Source: CAWBRT01 sp963814745
GTDB lineage: Bacteria; Acidobacteriota; Terriglobia; Terriglobales; Acidobacteriaceae
NCBI GenBank assembly: GCA_963814745.1
Contig: CAWFEA010000004.1
Coordinates: 248,001-312,000 of the forward strand
Direction of reading: 5' to 3'
DNA: 64,000 nt
Shown here one piece after another: positions 45,058 through 54,208 of the stretch (the first letter of the stretch is position 1; the number at the start of each line of letters is the position of its first letter). The position numbers were made by a program, and so were the translations under genes. The notes under the pieces are model-generated. The model worked only from the letters and a program-made list of their open reading frames with translations, searched no databases and had not been told where the DNA came from.

Positions 45058-45891
45058 CTAGCGGCTGCAAGAACTTTTGGCAAGCACACGCCGCTCGCCG
45101 CGCAGAAGGTAAAGCACCGCCTCAAGGACGCCTCCCGCGATGGCCAGCGACTTATCCGAAATCGTGAAGCAATGCTCGCGGGCGGCCCGCGGATCGATGT
45201 CGCCGATCTTCATCCCCGGATAAACGCTCAAGCCGTCGTGCAGCAGTCCGCGCAACACGCCCGTGGTGCCGGCCCTTACCGGCGTTTGATCGACCCAGCA
45301 AACGACTTCGCCGGCTTCAACCCGGTCGCCAATCGCCCTTTCGCCTCGAAACTGGCCAGCCGATGGCGCCCGCAGCAGCCGCTGCGGCCCCTGCCCTGCG
45401 ATTTCGCCGGGTACGCCCGTATCCGGCTCGGCGGATCCACGCCATAGAACCCGGCCAAGCGAGTGGCCGCGGTTGGTCTCTACCACCGCGTGGACATCGA
45501 CTCCCGCCTCGAAACCTGGGCCCAGGCCAATCACCACCGGCGCATCCGAAATCCGTGTCCCAAGATTGTGCTTGGCGATAATGGCATCAATCACGACCGC
45601 CGGACGAAGCCGCGGCACAATTTCCGCCGAAGGATCGACCAAAACGGGGACGACTCCCTCTTCCCAGGCTGGCGCGATATCATTGTGATCTTTGATCCCG
45701 CGCGCGCGCACTCCCTCGACTTCGACTTCTCCGCCATAAACTGCCTCGGAGAAAGCAACCGTTCGCCTTACCGTGGTGGGCTGATCGATCTCGGTCGCCA
45801 CCAGCCGGAAGCCCGCGCGATGAAGCCGCAGAATCGCTCCGCTGGCCAAGTCTCCCGCGCCTTTGATCACCACGACCGCGTCTTCTAACAA
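45058..45891 (-). CDS. yqeB: Selenium-dependent molybdenum hydroxylase system protein YqeB (EF2563 family)
   Basis: A 277-residue member of the EF2563/YqeB family, which accompanies molybdenum hydroxylases that carry a labile selenium cofactor. It begins with a Rossmann-like XdhC type motif VVVIKGAGDLASGAILRLHRAGFRLVATEIDQPTTVRRTVAFSEAVY, followed by VDPSAEIVPRLRPAVVIDAIIAKHNLGT (about 88) and VIGLGPGFEAGVDVHAVVETNRGHSLGRV (about 120). The TTG at 45891 with AGAGGA seven bases upstream is chosen. The open frame to 45975 adds 28 basic residues with no signal. The hydroxylase operon follows on the same strand. Its molecular role is unsettled, but maturation of the selenium-molybdenum site is assumed. 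Confidence 0.82.
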   Translation of the reverse strand: MLEDAVVVIKGAGDLASGAILRLHRAGFRLVATEIDQPTTVRRTVAFSEAVYGGEVEVEGVRARGIKDHNDIAPAWEEGVVPVLVDPSAEIVPRLRPAVVIDAIIAKHNLGTRISDAPVVIGLGPGFEAGVDVHAVVETNRGHSLGRVLWRGSAEPDTGVPGEIAGQGPQRLLRAPSAGQFRGERAIGDRVEAGEVVCWVDQTPVRAGTTGVLRGLLHDGLSVYPGMKIGDIDPRAAREHCFTISDKSLAIAGGVLEAVLYLLRGERRVLAKSSCSR

Positions 45892-46002
45892 GGGGCTATC
45901 CTCTGCTGAAAATTGAATGGGCAGCCGACCGCATCCTCGATCACCACGGAAACCCCTGCGGACGCGAGCCGGCATTCTTTCTAAGCGGTGTGCTGGATTT
46001 TC

Positions 46003-47535
46003 TCACAGCTTTTCTAAATCGTGAAGCTTGCTTACGAGCTTTGCGTAATCATCGCTCGTGTCAATATCGACTGGCGACTCCAGATTCAACTCAACCATTT
46101 CAATTTCCGAGCGATGGCGAGCTAACAGCTCCCGCCCTCCCTGATCGCCCGTAACCTCTAACAGCTCCGCAAACAGGGTTCGCGAGAAGAGCACTGGATT
46201 GCCGGGAGCCCCTCGGTAACTTGGCCGTACGATCGCATTATGGCGGCTGCCGAAGGCCGCGACCAGCGCCGCGATGGCCCGCGGGCTGATCAGCGGCTGG
46301 TCGCCGAGCAGAAATATCGCCGCCTGCGCCTCAGGGATTGATTCGCCCCCAGGAACGTGGGTGATCGCCTTGATCCCTGCCTTGAGCGACGAACTCTGAC
46401 CGCTAGCGAAATCCGGATTGTAGACGCTGCGGACTCGGGGATCGTGCGGCAACTCTGGCGCCAACTCCGCTGCGCCGTGTCCAAGCACAACCACGACCTC
46501 ATCCACCAGCGACGCCAGTGCGGCCTCCACCACCCGGCGCAAGATACTTTTTTCGCCAAGCCGCAAGGCCAGCTTGGAGGCGGCGTCTCCGACGGCTGCC
46601 ATGCGGCGCCCAACGCCAGCGGCCAGCACAATGGCGGAAACCGAGGAACGCTCGCGGCCACCACTCGCCTGACCTTTTGCGGTGATCACCTTACGAATCG
46701 GCAACGCCTCGCGCAAACTAACGATGACCACTCGTTCCGCGCCGCGCTCGATCAGCTCGCGGGCAGCTTCGCAACCGGCCCGCACCCGATCTTCGTCATC
46801 GGCTTGGTTCAGCAGTGCGACCGCTTTGGAGCCGGCGGCGCTCCCCGCGTGCTGCCCTCGGGGTGGCGCAGCACGGTGGCAACCATCGCCGGGATGACCG
46901 TATCGCCCAATCGGCATCCGGTGAGGGCCGCCACGCGCGCGGGACGATGCACGAACTCCTCCGAGAGCGCCTGGCCGATCACGGAGAGTCCAACCACGGC
47001 CACCACCACGTCGGTCGAGGCCGGTATTACCGGCTCGTGCTCGGCCGGAGCCTTGAGGGGACGTCCGCGCGATCCGTCGGCTTCCACCAGAACGTGAGTG
47101 ACCTGAAGCTGCTTCTTCAGTTGCCCGATCCATGCCGGATCGATGCCCACGAGCTTGCCGTCCTGCCCCCAACGCTCGCGCTACGACCAACGCGGGATGC
47201 CGATCCAGAGCGCTCCGCGCGCGGCCAATCATCGCTTCCAGCGAGTCTCCGACGACCGTGGGAAACGCCTGTGAATCGGGAGGGTAGATGTGGGTGGTAG
47301 TCGTGATCAGTACCCGCCCGCCGCGCGCCACCAACTCAGCGGCCAAGCGGAAGATCGCCGTGGTCTTTCCCCCGCTGCCGGTGAACGCCACCACCTCACA
47401 GCTTCGGGAATCCTCGGGCGCGTCCAGCGGAGCGAATGCGGCCATCCCCAGCGCATCGGCCAACGTCGGCACCGCTTCTTGTTCTTGTTGGTCCATAAGG
47501 CGGATGGTCGAAAAACTCTGCCGTTTGTCCACCAC
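46003..47535 (-). pseudogene. YqeC-MocA fusion (Se-dependent Mo hydroxylase accessory protein + MoCo nucleotidyltransferase), two compensating frameshifts
   Basis: The 510-codon frame joins two maturation proteins. Residues about 45-100 are the P-loop start of YqeC (EVVAFTGSGGKTTAIFRLAAELVARGGRVLITTTTHIYPP). Residues about 298-505 are a MobA/MocA-type cytidylyltransferase (SAIVLAAGVGRRMAAVGDAASKLALRLGEKSILRRVVEAAL, GDQPLISPRAIAALV, RPSYRGAPGNPVLFSRTLF). Between about 47165 and 46840 the true YqeC sequence is in another frame (GIDPAWIGQLKKQ, THVLVEADGSRGRPLKAPAEHEPVIP), while the long frame gives an arginine-rich nonsense stretch. A one-base change near 47160 and another near 46835 would restore it. 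The start is uncertain (47535 or ATG 47496). It lies upstream of yqeB. Confidence 0.78.
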
Positions 47536-47547
47536 TCACTCAGCCCG

Positions 47548-49059
47548 TTACACCGGATGGCTGAACGATTCGTACACTTTGTTCTGGTTGAGTGCCTGGT
47601 AGAGTGCATTCTTGCGCTCGGCAAGCGCGCGATATTTCGCCACCCGGCCTTCGTCGGGCTGAAACACGATGGGATCGCCGCCGCACACCGCCCTGAATGC
47701 TGCCGGGTAATCGCCGTGGATGCCGAGCGTGACCGACGCGCTCATCACCGCCCCCAGCGACGATGCCTCGGCATTGTCGTACCGGATCACGGTTTTGTTG
47801 AAGGCGTCCGCCTGTATCTGGTTGAACAGATCGAATGCCACCAGACCTCCGGCCACGCTGACCGTGGAAATGTTCTTCACCAGGTTTTCGATCAGCCAAA
47901 GGTTGTGGCCGATTTCCAGCGCGATGCCTTCGAGGATGGCTCTCACCAGGTCGCTGCGCCGCGTGCCCAGCGACAGATTGAAAAAGAGTCCTTTCGCCAA
48001 GGGATTCCAATAGGGAGCGGCGCTGCCCTCGAAGTGGGAGAGCATCATCACGCCGTTGGCCCCCACGGGCGACTCCGCGGCTTCCTGGTTCATCAGGGCA
48101 TAAGCATCTTCGCCTTCGGGATAGAACTGCTCCTTGAACCAGCGGTGCACCGAGCCGGTATTGAAGATTCCCGCTTCCGCAATCCATTTGCCGGGGACGG
48201 CCGCCGCGCTGCAAAGGGTGCGGCACTGATCGTCGAATTGCGGCGCTTCCGAGTAGGCAATGACGAACGATCCGGTGCCGGTGTTAGCCTCGGCATAGCC
48301 CGGGCGAAGGATATTCAACGCCAGCGCCGCGCATTGCTGATCGCCGCCGCAGATGATCACCGGAATCCCCTCGACCAGCCCGGTCGCACCTGCCATCGCG
48401 AGGTCCAGAGATCCCGCTATCGAGCCGGGCGGCAACAGCTCCGGCAGCTTTGACGCCTCAACGCCGCTCGCGCTCAGTAGGTCCTTGTCCCAGGAAAAGT
48501 TGTTGATGTTCATCAGCATCGTGCGGCAGGCCTGCGACCAGTCGGTAACGTAAGCGCCGGTCAGCAGGTAAACGACGTAATCCTGCACGCCGATGAGTTT
48601 GCCGGCGGCGGCATAGATCTCGGGACGCTCCTGGCGCAGCCACATCATTTTTGGCGCCGAAAAGTATGGATCCACCCGCAGGCCCGAGCGGCAATAGATT
48701 TCGCGCAAACTCATCTGCCGCAGCAGTTCGGCGCACTGCGGCCGGCTGCGCTTGTCCTGCCACATGATGGCGCTGTGCAAAGGTTCTCCCGCGCGGTCGA
48801 TGGGAATCACCGAGGCGCGTTGCGAGGTCACCGCAATCGCCTCCACGGCAATGCCTCTGGCGTTCAGGAATTCGCCGGTCTGCTTGAGGGTGGCGAGCAA
48901 CGCGCTCTTCCAGGTGAACGCGCCCTGCTCGACGTGGTTGTTAGCCGTGAACTCCGAGTGATACTCCTGCGCGGCGCGATTCAGCAGCTTGCCGGTGCGG
49001 TCGTAAAGCATCGCCTTCAGGCTGGACGTGCCGACATCGACGACTAAGATGTGCTCCAT
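47548..49059 (-). CDS. FGGY-family carbohydrate kinase (xylulokinase-like)
   Basis: A sugar kinase of 503 residues. The actin-like ATP site starts at the N-terminus (ILVVDVGTSSLKAMLYDRTGKLL), followed by AIAVTSQRASVIPIDRAGEPLHSAIMWQDKR (about 75), YVVYLLTGAYVTDWSQACRTMLMN (about 155), VIICGGDQQCAALALNILRPGYAEANTGTGSF (about 240) and VSVAGGLVAFDLFNQIQADAF (about 390), the FGGY C-terminal signature. GGAGAG precedes the ATG at 49059. It follows the aldolase by 33 bases. Together with the aldolase and dehydrogenase it should phosphorylate and split a sugar or sugar acid. The exact substrate is not predictable. Confidence 0.85.
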   Translation of the reverse strand: MEHILVVDVGTSSLKAMLYDRTGKLLNRAAQEYHSEFTANNHVEQGAFTWKSALLATLKQTGEFLNARGIAVEAIAVTSQRASVIPIDRAGEPLHSAIMWQDKRSRPQCAELLRQMSLREIYCRSGLRVDPYFSAPKMMWLRQERPEIYAAAGKLIGVQDYVVYLLTGAYVTDWSQACRTMLMNINNFSWDKDLLSASGVEASKLPELLPPGSIAGSLDLAMAGATGLVEGIPVIICGGDQQCAALALNILRPGYAEANTGTGSFVIAYSEAPQFDDQCRTLCSAAAVPGKWIAEAGIFNTGSVHRWFKEQFYPEGEDAYALMNQEAAESPVGANGVMMLSHFEGSAAPYWNPLAKGLFFNLSLGTRRSDLVRAILEGIALEIGHNLWLIENLVKNISTVSVAGGLVAFDLFNQIQADAFNKTVIRYDNAEASSLGAVMSASVTLGIHGDYPAAFRAVCGGDPIVFQPDEGRVAKYRALAERKNALYQALNQNKVYESFSHPV

Positions 49060-49092
49060 CTTCTCTCTCCGCGCCGCGAGCCGCGAAACCAC

Positions 49093-49929
49093 TCAGGCCG
49101 AGCGGAACATGGTGGCGTACTTGTTCACCACTTCCCCGATGAACCCGACTTCCTTCAGCGCCAACTGCGACAGGTGATAGCTCTTGCCAGATTGCAGCAG
49201 TTCTTTTACTTTCTCCACCGTGTAGAAGGAGATTTCAGTGTTGACGTTGATCTTGGCGATGCCGTTGCGGATGCACTCCCGCACGATCTCTTCCGGGGTG
49301 CCGGAGCCGCCGTGCAAGACCAGCGGAAGCTCTACGGCCGCCGCGATTTTCTTCAGCACTCCCACGTCGATCTTCGGCGTGCCCTTGTACATTCCGTGGA
49401 CCGTGCCGATCGAAACCGCCAGGGCGTCGATCCCGGTGCGCGCCACGAACTCGGCGGCCTGCGCCGGGTTGGTGTAAATTTCTTCGCCCGATTCTTCGTT
49501 GGAGAACGCTCCGCCGGCCAGCGCCCCCAACTCCGCTTCCACGCTGACTCCGGCGGCGTGCGCCACGGCAACCACTTGCGCCGTCGCTTCCATGTTTTTC
49601 TCCAACGGCAGGCTCGACCCGTCAAACATCACCGAGGTGAATCCCGCCCTGATCGCTTTGACGATGTTGGCGAACGATTTGCAGTGGTCGAGATGCAGAA
49701 CCAGCGGGATTTCGACCCGGCGCGAGATCGCGCTGACGACGGCAAAGACATCGTCCAGTCCCATGTTCGACAGGTAGGCTTCACCGAAGGCAACGATGGT
49801 GGGATATCCGAGCTGCTGTCCGGCCTCGATGACCCCGCGAATGGTTTCGTAGTTGTAGACGTTGAACGAGCCGACGGCATAACGGCCGCGCCGGGCGTCT
49901 TTCAGCATTGCGGAAAAGTTGACCATCAT
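49093..49929 (-). CDS. Class II fructose-bisphosphate aldolase-family protein
   Basis: This 278-residue aldolase (FbaA/GatY/KbaY/AgaY family) uses zinc to cleave a ketose-phosphate into dihydroxyacetone phosphate and an aldehyde. Marks are YAVGSFNVYNYETIRGVIEAG (about residue 17), LVLHLDHCKSF with the catalytic aspartate and zinc histidine (about 78), GFTSVMFDGSSLPLEKN (about 98), GVSVEAELGALAGG (about 128), IGTVHGMYKG with the second zinc histidine (about 175) and LVLHGGSGTPEEIV with the third (about 204), then INVNTEI. It starts with an ATG overlapping the TGA of the dehydrogenase gene. A kinase gene follows. Confidence 0.88.
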   Translation of the reverse strand: MMVNFSAMLKDARRGRYAVGSFNVYNYETIRGVIEAGQQLGYPTIVAFGEAYLSNMGLDDVFAVVSAISRRVEIPLVLHLDHCKSFANIVKAIRAGFTSVMFDGSSLPLEKNMEATAQVVAVAHAAGVSVEAELGALAGGAFSNEESGEEIYTNPAQAAEFVARTGIDALAVSIGTVHGMYKGTPKIDVGVLKKIAAAVELPLVLHGGSGTPEEIVRECIRNGIAKINVNTEISFYTVEKVKELLQSGKSYHLSQLALKEVGFIGEVVNKYATMFRSA

Positions 49930-51023
49930 GGTTGTATACCCGCCAGCCAGGTTTTGAACTCGGGCCGTTCCAGCACTTCTTTGTTGACAACGAAGCGCGG
50001 CTTTTTCCCTTGGAAGAGCAGGGAAATGTCTTCCATGAGAATCTCCGGCGAGCGCGACAGGGCTTCTTTGGTCGTGCCTGCAATGTGGGTCGTCAGAGTC
50101 ACGTTGTCGAGCGTCAGCAATGGGCTATCCGGCTTGGGCGGCTCATCCGGAAACACGTCCAAGCCGGCGCCGGCAATGCGCTTTTCTTTGAGGGCGGCGG
50201 CCAGTGCGTTGGCGTCAATCATGCCGGCGCGCGCGGTGTTCACCAGATACGCGGTCGGTTTCATCAGCGCCAATTCTTTTTCTCCGACCATGTTCTTGGT
50301 GCTTTCGCTCATGCGGGCATGCACGGTAACGAAATCGCTTTCCTTGAACAAGGTCTCCTTGTCCACCGGCACGCAGCCCGCCGCGCGCACGTCGTCCGGG
50401 TTGACGAAGGGATCGTAAATCAGCCGGGTGACGCCGAACCCCGACAGCTTCTGGGCGACCAGCCGTCCAATATAGCCGAAGCCGATGATGCCGACTTTCT
50501 TGCCCTTGAGTTCCGGAACCCAGTCGGAGTTGGAGAACGTCTTTCTCCACTGACCACTCTTGATGGCAAAGTGCGCTCGCGCGATATTGCGGCACTCGGC
50601 AAGCATCATGCCGACGGCGAAATCCGACACCGCCTCGGCGTTGCGGCCCTCGATATTGAAGACGGCGATGCCGCGCTTGGTGGCCTCGGCGACGTTCACA
50701 TTTTCCACCCCCGCCCGCGAAACGCCGGCGATGCGCAGCTTCGGCATGGCGTCGAACACTTTGGAAGAAATGGGAACGAACAACCCGGCCAAAAGCTCCG
50801 CATCGCTGCCCTGCTCAACGATCAGCGAATCGACGACCTCGACTTCAGGTCCTTTTTTCTCCACCACCAGACGCCGGTCCTGAAGCTTCGGCCAACTGGT
50901 TTCCCAATTGCCGACCTTGACTTCCGCCAGCACGTCTCCCAGATACTTTTCGGCGGCGAGCTTGAACTCGCTGCCCAGAATCATGGCATCGCCAATGACC
51001 AGGGCTTTGATTGATTTTTTCAT
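49926..51023 (-). CDS. D-isomer-specific 2-hydroxyacid dehydrogenase
   Basis: 365 residues, with the catalytic domain split by the NAD-binding fold: KGKKVGIIGFGYIGRLVAQKLSGFGV (about residue 175), the RAGVENVNVAEATKRGIAVFNIEGRNAEAVSDFAVGMMLAECRN strip (about 100-140), LVNTARAGMIDANALAAALKEKRIAGAGLDVFPDEPP (about 255-295) and TTHIAGTTKEA with the active-site histidine (about 310). An extended N-terminal part (about 60 residues) is longer than in standard SerA-type enzymes. AGGA precedes the ATG at 51023. It is the first gene of the dehydrogenase-aldolase-kinase set and overlaps the aldolase as ATGA. Confidence 0.87.
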   Translation of the reverse strand: MKKSIKALVIGDAMILGSEFKLAAEKYLGDVLAEVKVGNWETSWPKLQDRRLVVEKKGPEVEVVDSLIVEQGSDAELLAGLFVPISSKVFDAMPKLRIAGVSRAGVENVNVAEATKRGIAVFNIEGRNAEAVSDFAVGMMLAECRNIARAHFAIKSGQWRKTFSNSDWVPELKGKKVGIIGFGYIGRLVAQKLSGFGVTRLIYDPFVNPDDVRAAGCVPVDKETLFKESDFVTVHARMSESTKNMVGEKELALMKPTAYLVNTARAGMIDANALAAALKEKRIAGAGLDVFPDEPPKPDSPLLTLDNVTLTTHIAGTTKEALSRSPEILMEDISLLFQGKKPRFVVNKEVLERPEFKTWLAGIQP

Positions 51024-51075
51024 CACGTTCCTCGCTAGTTTCTATTCCTGTGTTCAGGGGCGCGCCCTTGCCGGA

Positions 51076-51735
51076 TCAGCAAACCGCCATGCCGGCCAAT
51101 CTCGCGCCCATTGCGAATGCTTTTTCGCAATCCTGCGGAAACACCTGCTGGCGCCTAGACAGTTTCTTGACCGGATCGAAACGATCCACCACCATTTTCG
51201 AGTAATCGTCGAACTGATACGTGTCGAAGCAGCAGAGGGTCTCGGCGGCGCCGAACAAACGCCTCAGGAAACCTTCATTCAGAGCGATCGGAGTCTGGTA
51301 GCCGCGCTCGTTCATCACCTGCTCGGTGACGTTCATGGTATAGATCAGGCCGGTATGTATCTTTCTGGGAAAGAGAGACTCCGACAGCGACGGCAGGCTA
51401 TAGCGCAAATACGGAAACAGCAAGCGCTCCATGAAGGATTTCATTTCGCCGGTCACGCCGCCAAAGTAGATGGGCGAGCCCAGAATCAAGGCGTCCGCCT
51501 CCAGAACCTCTTTCAGAATCGGGGTCAAATCATCCTGAGCCGCGCAGCGGCCATAGCTTGGGCCGTCTTTCGTCTTGCAGGCGAAGCAGCTCTTGCAGCC
51601 CGTATATTTCAGATCATACAAATGAACGAGCCTGGTTTGCGCTCCCTTGGACGCAGATCCTTCCATGGCTTTTTGCAGCAGGGTTGCCGTGTTCCAGGTC
51701 TTTCGCGGACTTCCGTTGAATGCCATCACCTTCAT
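51076..51735 (-). CDS. Flavodoxin/NADPH-dependent FMN reductase family protein with cysteine motif
   Basis: 219 residues with a flavodoxin-like fold: MKVMAFNGSPRKTWNTATLLQKAMEG, where GSPRKTWNT binds the FMN phosphate, DALILGSPIYFGGVTGEMKSFMERL (about 90), and in between YTGCKSCFACKTKDGPSYGRC (about 48-68), a cysteine set as in iron-sulfur flavoproteins and related reductases. YTMNV (about 122) follows. It probably transfers electrons to quinones, metals or an unknown acceptor. It stands between threonine aldolase and the dehydrogenase on the same strand, 52 bases before the latter. Specific function unknown. Confidence 0.82.
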   Translation of the reverse strand: MKVMAFNGSPRKTWNTATLLQKAMEGSASKGAQTRLVHLYDLKYTGCKSCFACKTKDGPSYGRCAAQDDLTPILKEVLEADALILGSPIYFGGVTGEMKSFMERLLFPYLRYSLPSLSESLFPRKIHTGLIYTMNVTEQVMNERGYQTPIALNEGFLRRLFGAAETLCCFDTYQFDDYSKMVVDRFDPVKKLSRRQQVFPQDCEKAFAMGARLAGMAVC

Positions 51736-51820
51736 CTGCCACCACCTCGTAAGCGATAAAAAAGAATCAATCTCACCGGTTCACAAACTGCGGTCCCACT
51801 CGCTCGCGGCCAGGGCCGCG

Positions 51821-52873
51821 CTATGCGTGAGTTGCCTTCTGACGGTTGCACTGCCTGGCAAGCACGCCTACGGCATAATCGACGTCGGCGCGCGAGACGT
51901 CTTTATGGGTCACCAGGCGCACCAGGTATTTGCCATATTCACTCGCCCGTATATGGCTGCCCTTCAGCTCGTCGATAAACTCCGCCGCCTTCATTCCCAG
52001 CGGAGACACATCGAAGATCACGATATTGGTCTGCACGCTCGAGCGATCAATCTTTACCTTCGTATTGGCGACCGCCTCGGCAAGCATGCGCGCGTGCCGA
52101 TGATCTTCGGCCAGGCGCTCTACCATGGTGGTGAGCGCCACGATGCCGGCGGCGGCCAGAATGCCTGCCTGCCGCATGGCGCCGCCCAGCACGCTCCGCG
52201 CCCGGCGCGCCTGGAAAATGAAATCCCGGGTTCCGACCACCAGCGATCCCACGGGCGCCGCCAATCCCTTCGACAGACAGAACTGCATCGAATCCGCATA
52301 TTGGGCGAGCGTCGCCACCGCAATTCCCTGGGCCACCGCGGCGTTGAAAATCCGGGCTCCGTCCATGTGGAGCGGCACCGAGTGCTTCTCGGCAAGCCGC
52401 TTGATGGCCTCCAGCTCCGCCGGCGTGTAGTAGGTTCCGCCTGCGCGGTTGTGGGTATTCTCGACCGCGATCAGGGCGGTGCGCGATACGTTTCTCTTCT
52501 GGTCGCTCCTGATGAGGTCCTCGATCAACGCCGGCGTCAGTTTCCCATGAACCCCTGCGACCGGCAGCGGCTGCGCGCCGCTCAGCCCGGCAATTGCGCC
52601 CGCTTCCGATCCGTAAATATGCGCCGAGGCCTCGCAAATCACGGTGTCGGACTTCCTCGTATGGACCATGATAGAGGCTTGGTTTCCCATGGTGCCGCTG
52701 GCCACGAACATGCCTTCGTCTTTGCCGGTCATTTCGGCCGCTAATGCTTCGAGTTTGCGCACCGTCGGATCTTCTCCGTAGCCATCGTCCCCCACTTCCG
52801 CGTTGAACATCGCCAATCGCATTTCAGGGGTGGGTTTCGTGACCGTGTCGCTGCGTAAATCAATCATTTCCAT
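51821..52873 (-). CDS. ltaE: Low-specificity L-threonine aldolase
   Basis: A PLP enzyme of 350 residues cleaving L-threonine (or allo-threonine) into glycine and acetaldehyde. The start MIDLRSDTVTKPTPEMRLAMFNAEVGDDGYGEDPTV is diagnostic. Next come MFVASGTMGNQASIM (about 55), ICEASAHIYGSEAGAIAGLSG (about 80), VENTHNRAGGTYYT (about 138), LHMDGARIFNAAVA (about 168) and the PLP lysine in FCLSKGLAAPVGS (about 200). Length and motifs are complete. ATG 52873 and ATG 52867 are both possible starts. It is the first minus-strand gene before the flavoprotein and diverges from the chromate transporter genes. Confidence 0.9.
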   Translation of the reverse strand: MEMIDLRSDTVTKPTPEMRLAMFNAEVGDDGYGEDPTVRKLEALAAEMTGKDEGMFVASGTMGNQASIMVHTRKSDTVICEASAHIYGSEAGAIAGLSGAQPLPVAGVHGKLTPALIEDLIRSDQKRNVSRTALIAVENTHNRAGGTYYTPAELEAIKRLAEKHSVPLHMDGARIFNAAVAQGIAVATLAQYADSMQFCLSKGLAAPVGSLVVGTRDFIFQARRARSVLGGAMRQAGILAAAGIVALTTMVERLAEDHRHARMLAEAVANTKVKIDRSSVQTNIVIFDVSPLGMKAAEFIDELKGSHIRASEYGKYLVRLVTHKDVSRADVDYAVGVLARQCNRQKATHA

Positions 52874-53080
52874 GGTCCCAATCCTCGCTTCCTTCCAATC
52901 CCAAGCGGAAATGCCTCTCTACTCAAGCGCGCGCAATCCCGCGGCTTCGCCGACCGCCGACTGTGGACGTGATTTTAGAATAGTGTATCCCGGAGCTGCC
53001 CCGGAACCTAGGACTCGGGTCACAACAATTATGTGCCTGCCCGCCGGCCGCTGATATGATTTGGCGCGGAGCCTGATTTC

Positions 53081-53659
53081 ATGCGGAGCGGCACCAATCC
53101 GGGTTCGACCATTGCGCCGGCGGCAATAACTTTGCGGCAGCTTTTCAGCGGATTCCTGAAGATCGGCCTTCTCGGTTTCGGCGGCGTCGCTCCCATCGCC
53201 CGCCATGTCATTGTCGAAGAACGCGCCTGGCTAAGCGAAGAGGAATACGCGGCGATCATGGGAGTCGGACAGGTCCTGCCCGGCGCTAATACCATCAATG
53301 CGGCAGCCATGATCGGCGACCGGTTTCAGGGCATAGCCGGAGCTGTCGTCTGCGTCGTCAGCCTGCTGGCGATGCCCCTGGCCATCGTGATCGGCCTGGG
53401 AGTGCTCTATCACCGCTTCGCGGGGTTGCCGCAGGTGCAGGCCGCCATCAGCGGTTCGGCCGCCGCGGCCGCCGGTTTGGTCATCGGAACGGCGCTCAAG
53501 ATGGCGCGGCGCCTGCATCCCACCGCGATTGCAATTGTCTTTGGCCTGCTGGCCTTTGTCGCCGTAGGGCTAGTCGGACTCTCGCTGATTGCGACCGTAG
53601 CCGTACTCGGTCCGCTCAGCATAGGGGCTGCCTGGATGGGATATCGCCATGAAAGATAA
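53081..53659 (+). CDS. chrA: Chromate transporter, N-terminal-half (short-chain CHR) protein
   Basis: 192 residues with about five membrane helices, one half of a bipartite CHR-family transporter. LFSGFLKIGLLGFGGVAPIARHVIVEERAWLSEEEYAAIMGVGQVLPGANTINAAAMIGDRFQG is the conserved CHR signature (FxKxGxxxFGG.., PG...). It overlaps the second half gene by 11 bases. Short-chain CHR pairs form the heterodimeric version of ChrA and may export chromate or exchange sulfate. No further resistance genes are near. Confidence 0.85.
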   Translation: MRSGTNPGSTIAPAAITLRQLFSGFLKIGLLGFGGVAPIARHVIVEERAWLSEEEYAAIMGVGQVLPGANTINAAAMIGDRFQGIAGAVVCVVSLLAMPLAIVIGLGVLYHRFAGLPQVQAAISGSAAAAAGLVIGTALKMARRLHPTAIAIVFGLLAFVAVGLVGLSLIATVAVLGPLSIGAAWMGYRHER

Positions 53660-54191
53660 TCTGCTCTGGCGCATCGCCGTAACTTTTGCCTCGCTGTCGT
53701 TTGTCGCCGTGGGAGGTGTTACCGCTGTTCTTCCCGGCATTCACCGGCAGGTGGTCGATGTGCAGGGTTGGATGAACAACACCACCTTCGCCAATCTTTA
53801 CGCGCTGGCGCAGGCGGCGCCGGGCCCGAACGTGATTGTCGTCGGCCTCATCGGCTGGCACATCTCCGGGCTGGCAGGAATGGCTGTCGCCATGCTAGCC
53901 ATGGTCGTGCCCTCTTCGATTCTGGCTCTGATTGTAGGCCGCATCGTCCACCGGCACGCCAGCACTTCCTGGATCGTAGTGGCCAAGGCGGGTATGATAC
54001 CGCTCGCCATCGGCCTGATCCTGGCGGGCGGCGTGGTGATGGCCCGCGCCGCCGACCGGGGCGTTCTGACCGTCGCCATCACCTCGGCGGCAGTGGTCTT
54101 TGTTCTCGGTTGCGAACGCAACCCGGCGTGGGCTCTGGCGGCCGGCACCATCGTCAGCCTGGGTGCCTGGTGGTTGGGCCTGCCGCGGTGA
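53649..54191 (+). CDS. Chromate transporter, C-terminal-half (short-chain CHR) protein
   Basis: 180 residues, the partner of the upstream CHR protein. VTFASLSFVAVGGVTAVLPGIHRQVVDVQGWMNNTTFANLYALAQAAPGPNVIVVGLIGWHISGLAGMAVAMLAMVVPSS repeats the same signature in the other half (FxxVGG, PGPN). About five helices are visible. The start lies within the end of the first gene, so the two are made together. The next gene converges from the minus strand. Confidence 0.85.
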   Translation: MKDNLLWRIAVTFASLSFVAVGGVTAVLPGIHRQVVDVQGWMNNTTFANLYALAQAAPGPNVIVVGLIGWHISGLAGMAVAMLAMVVPSSILALIVGRIVHRHASTSWIVVAKAGMIPLAIGLILAGGVVMARAADRGVLTVAITSAAVVFVLGCERNPAWALAAGTIVSLGAWWLGLPR

Positions 54192-54208
54192 ATCGTCCGG
54201 CAACTACT

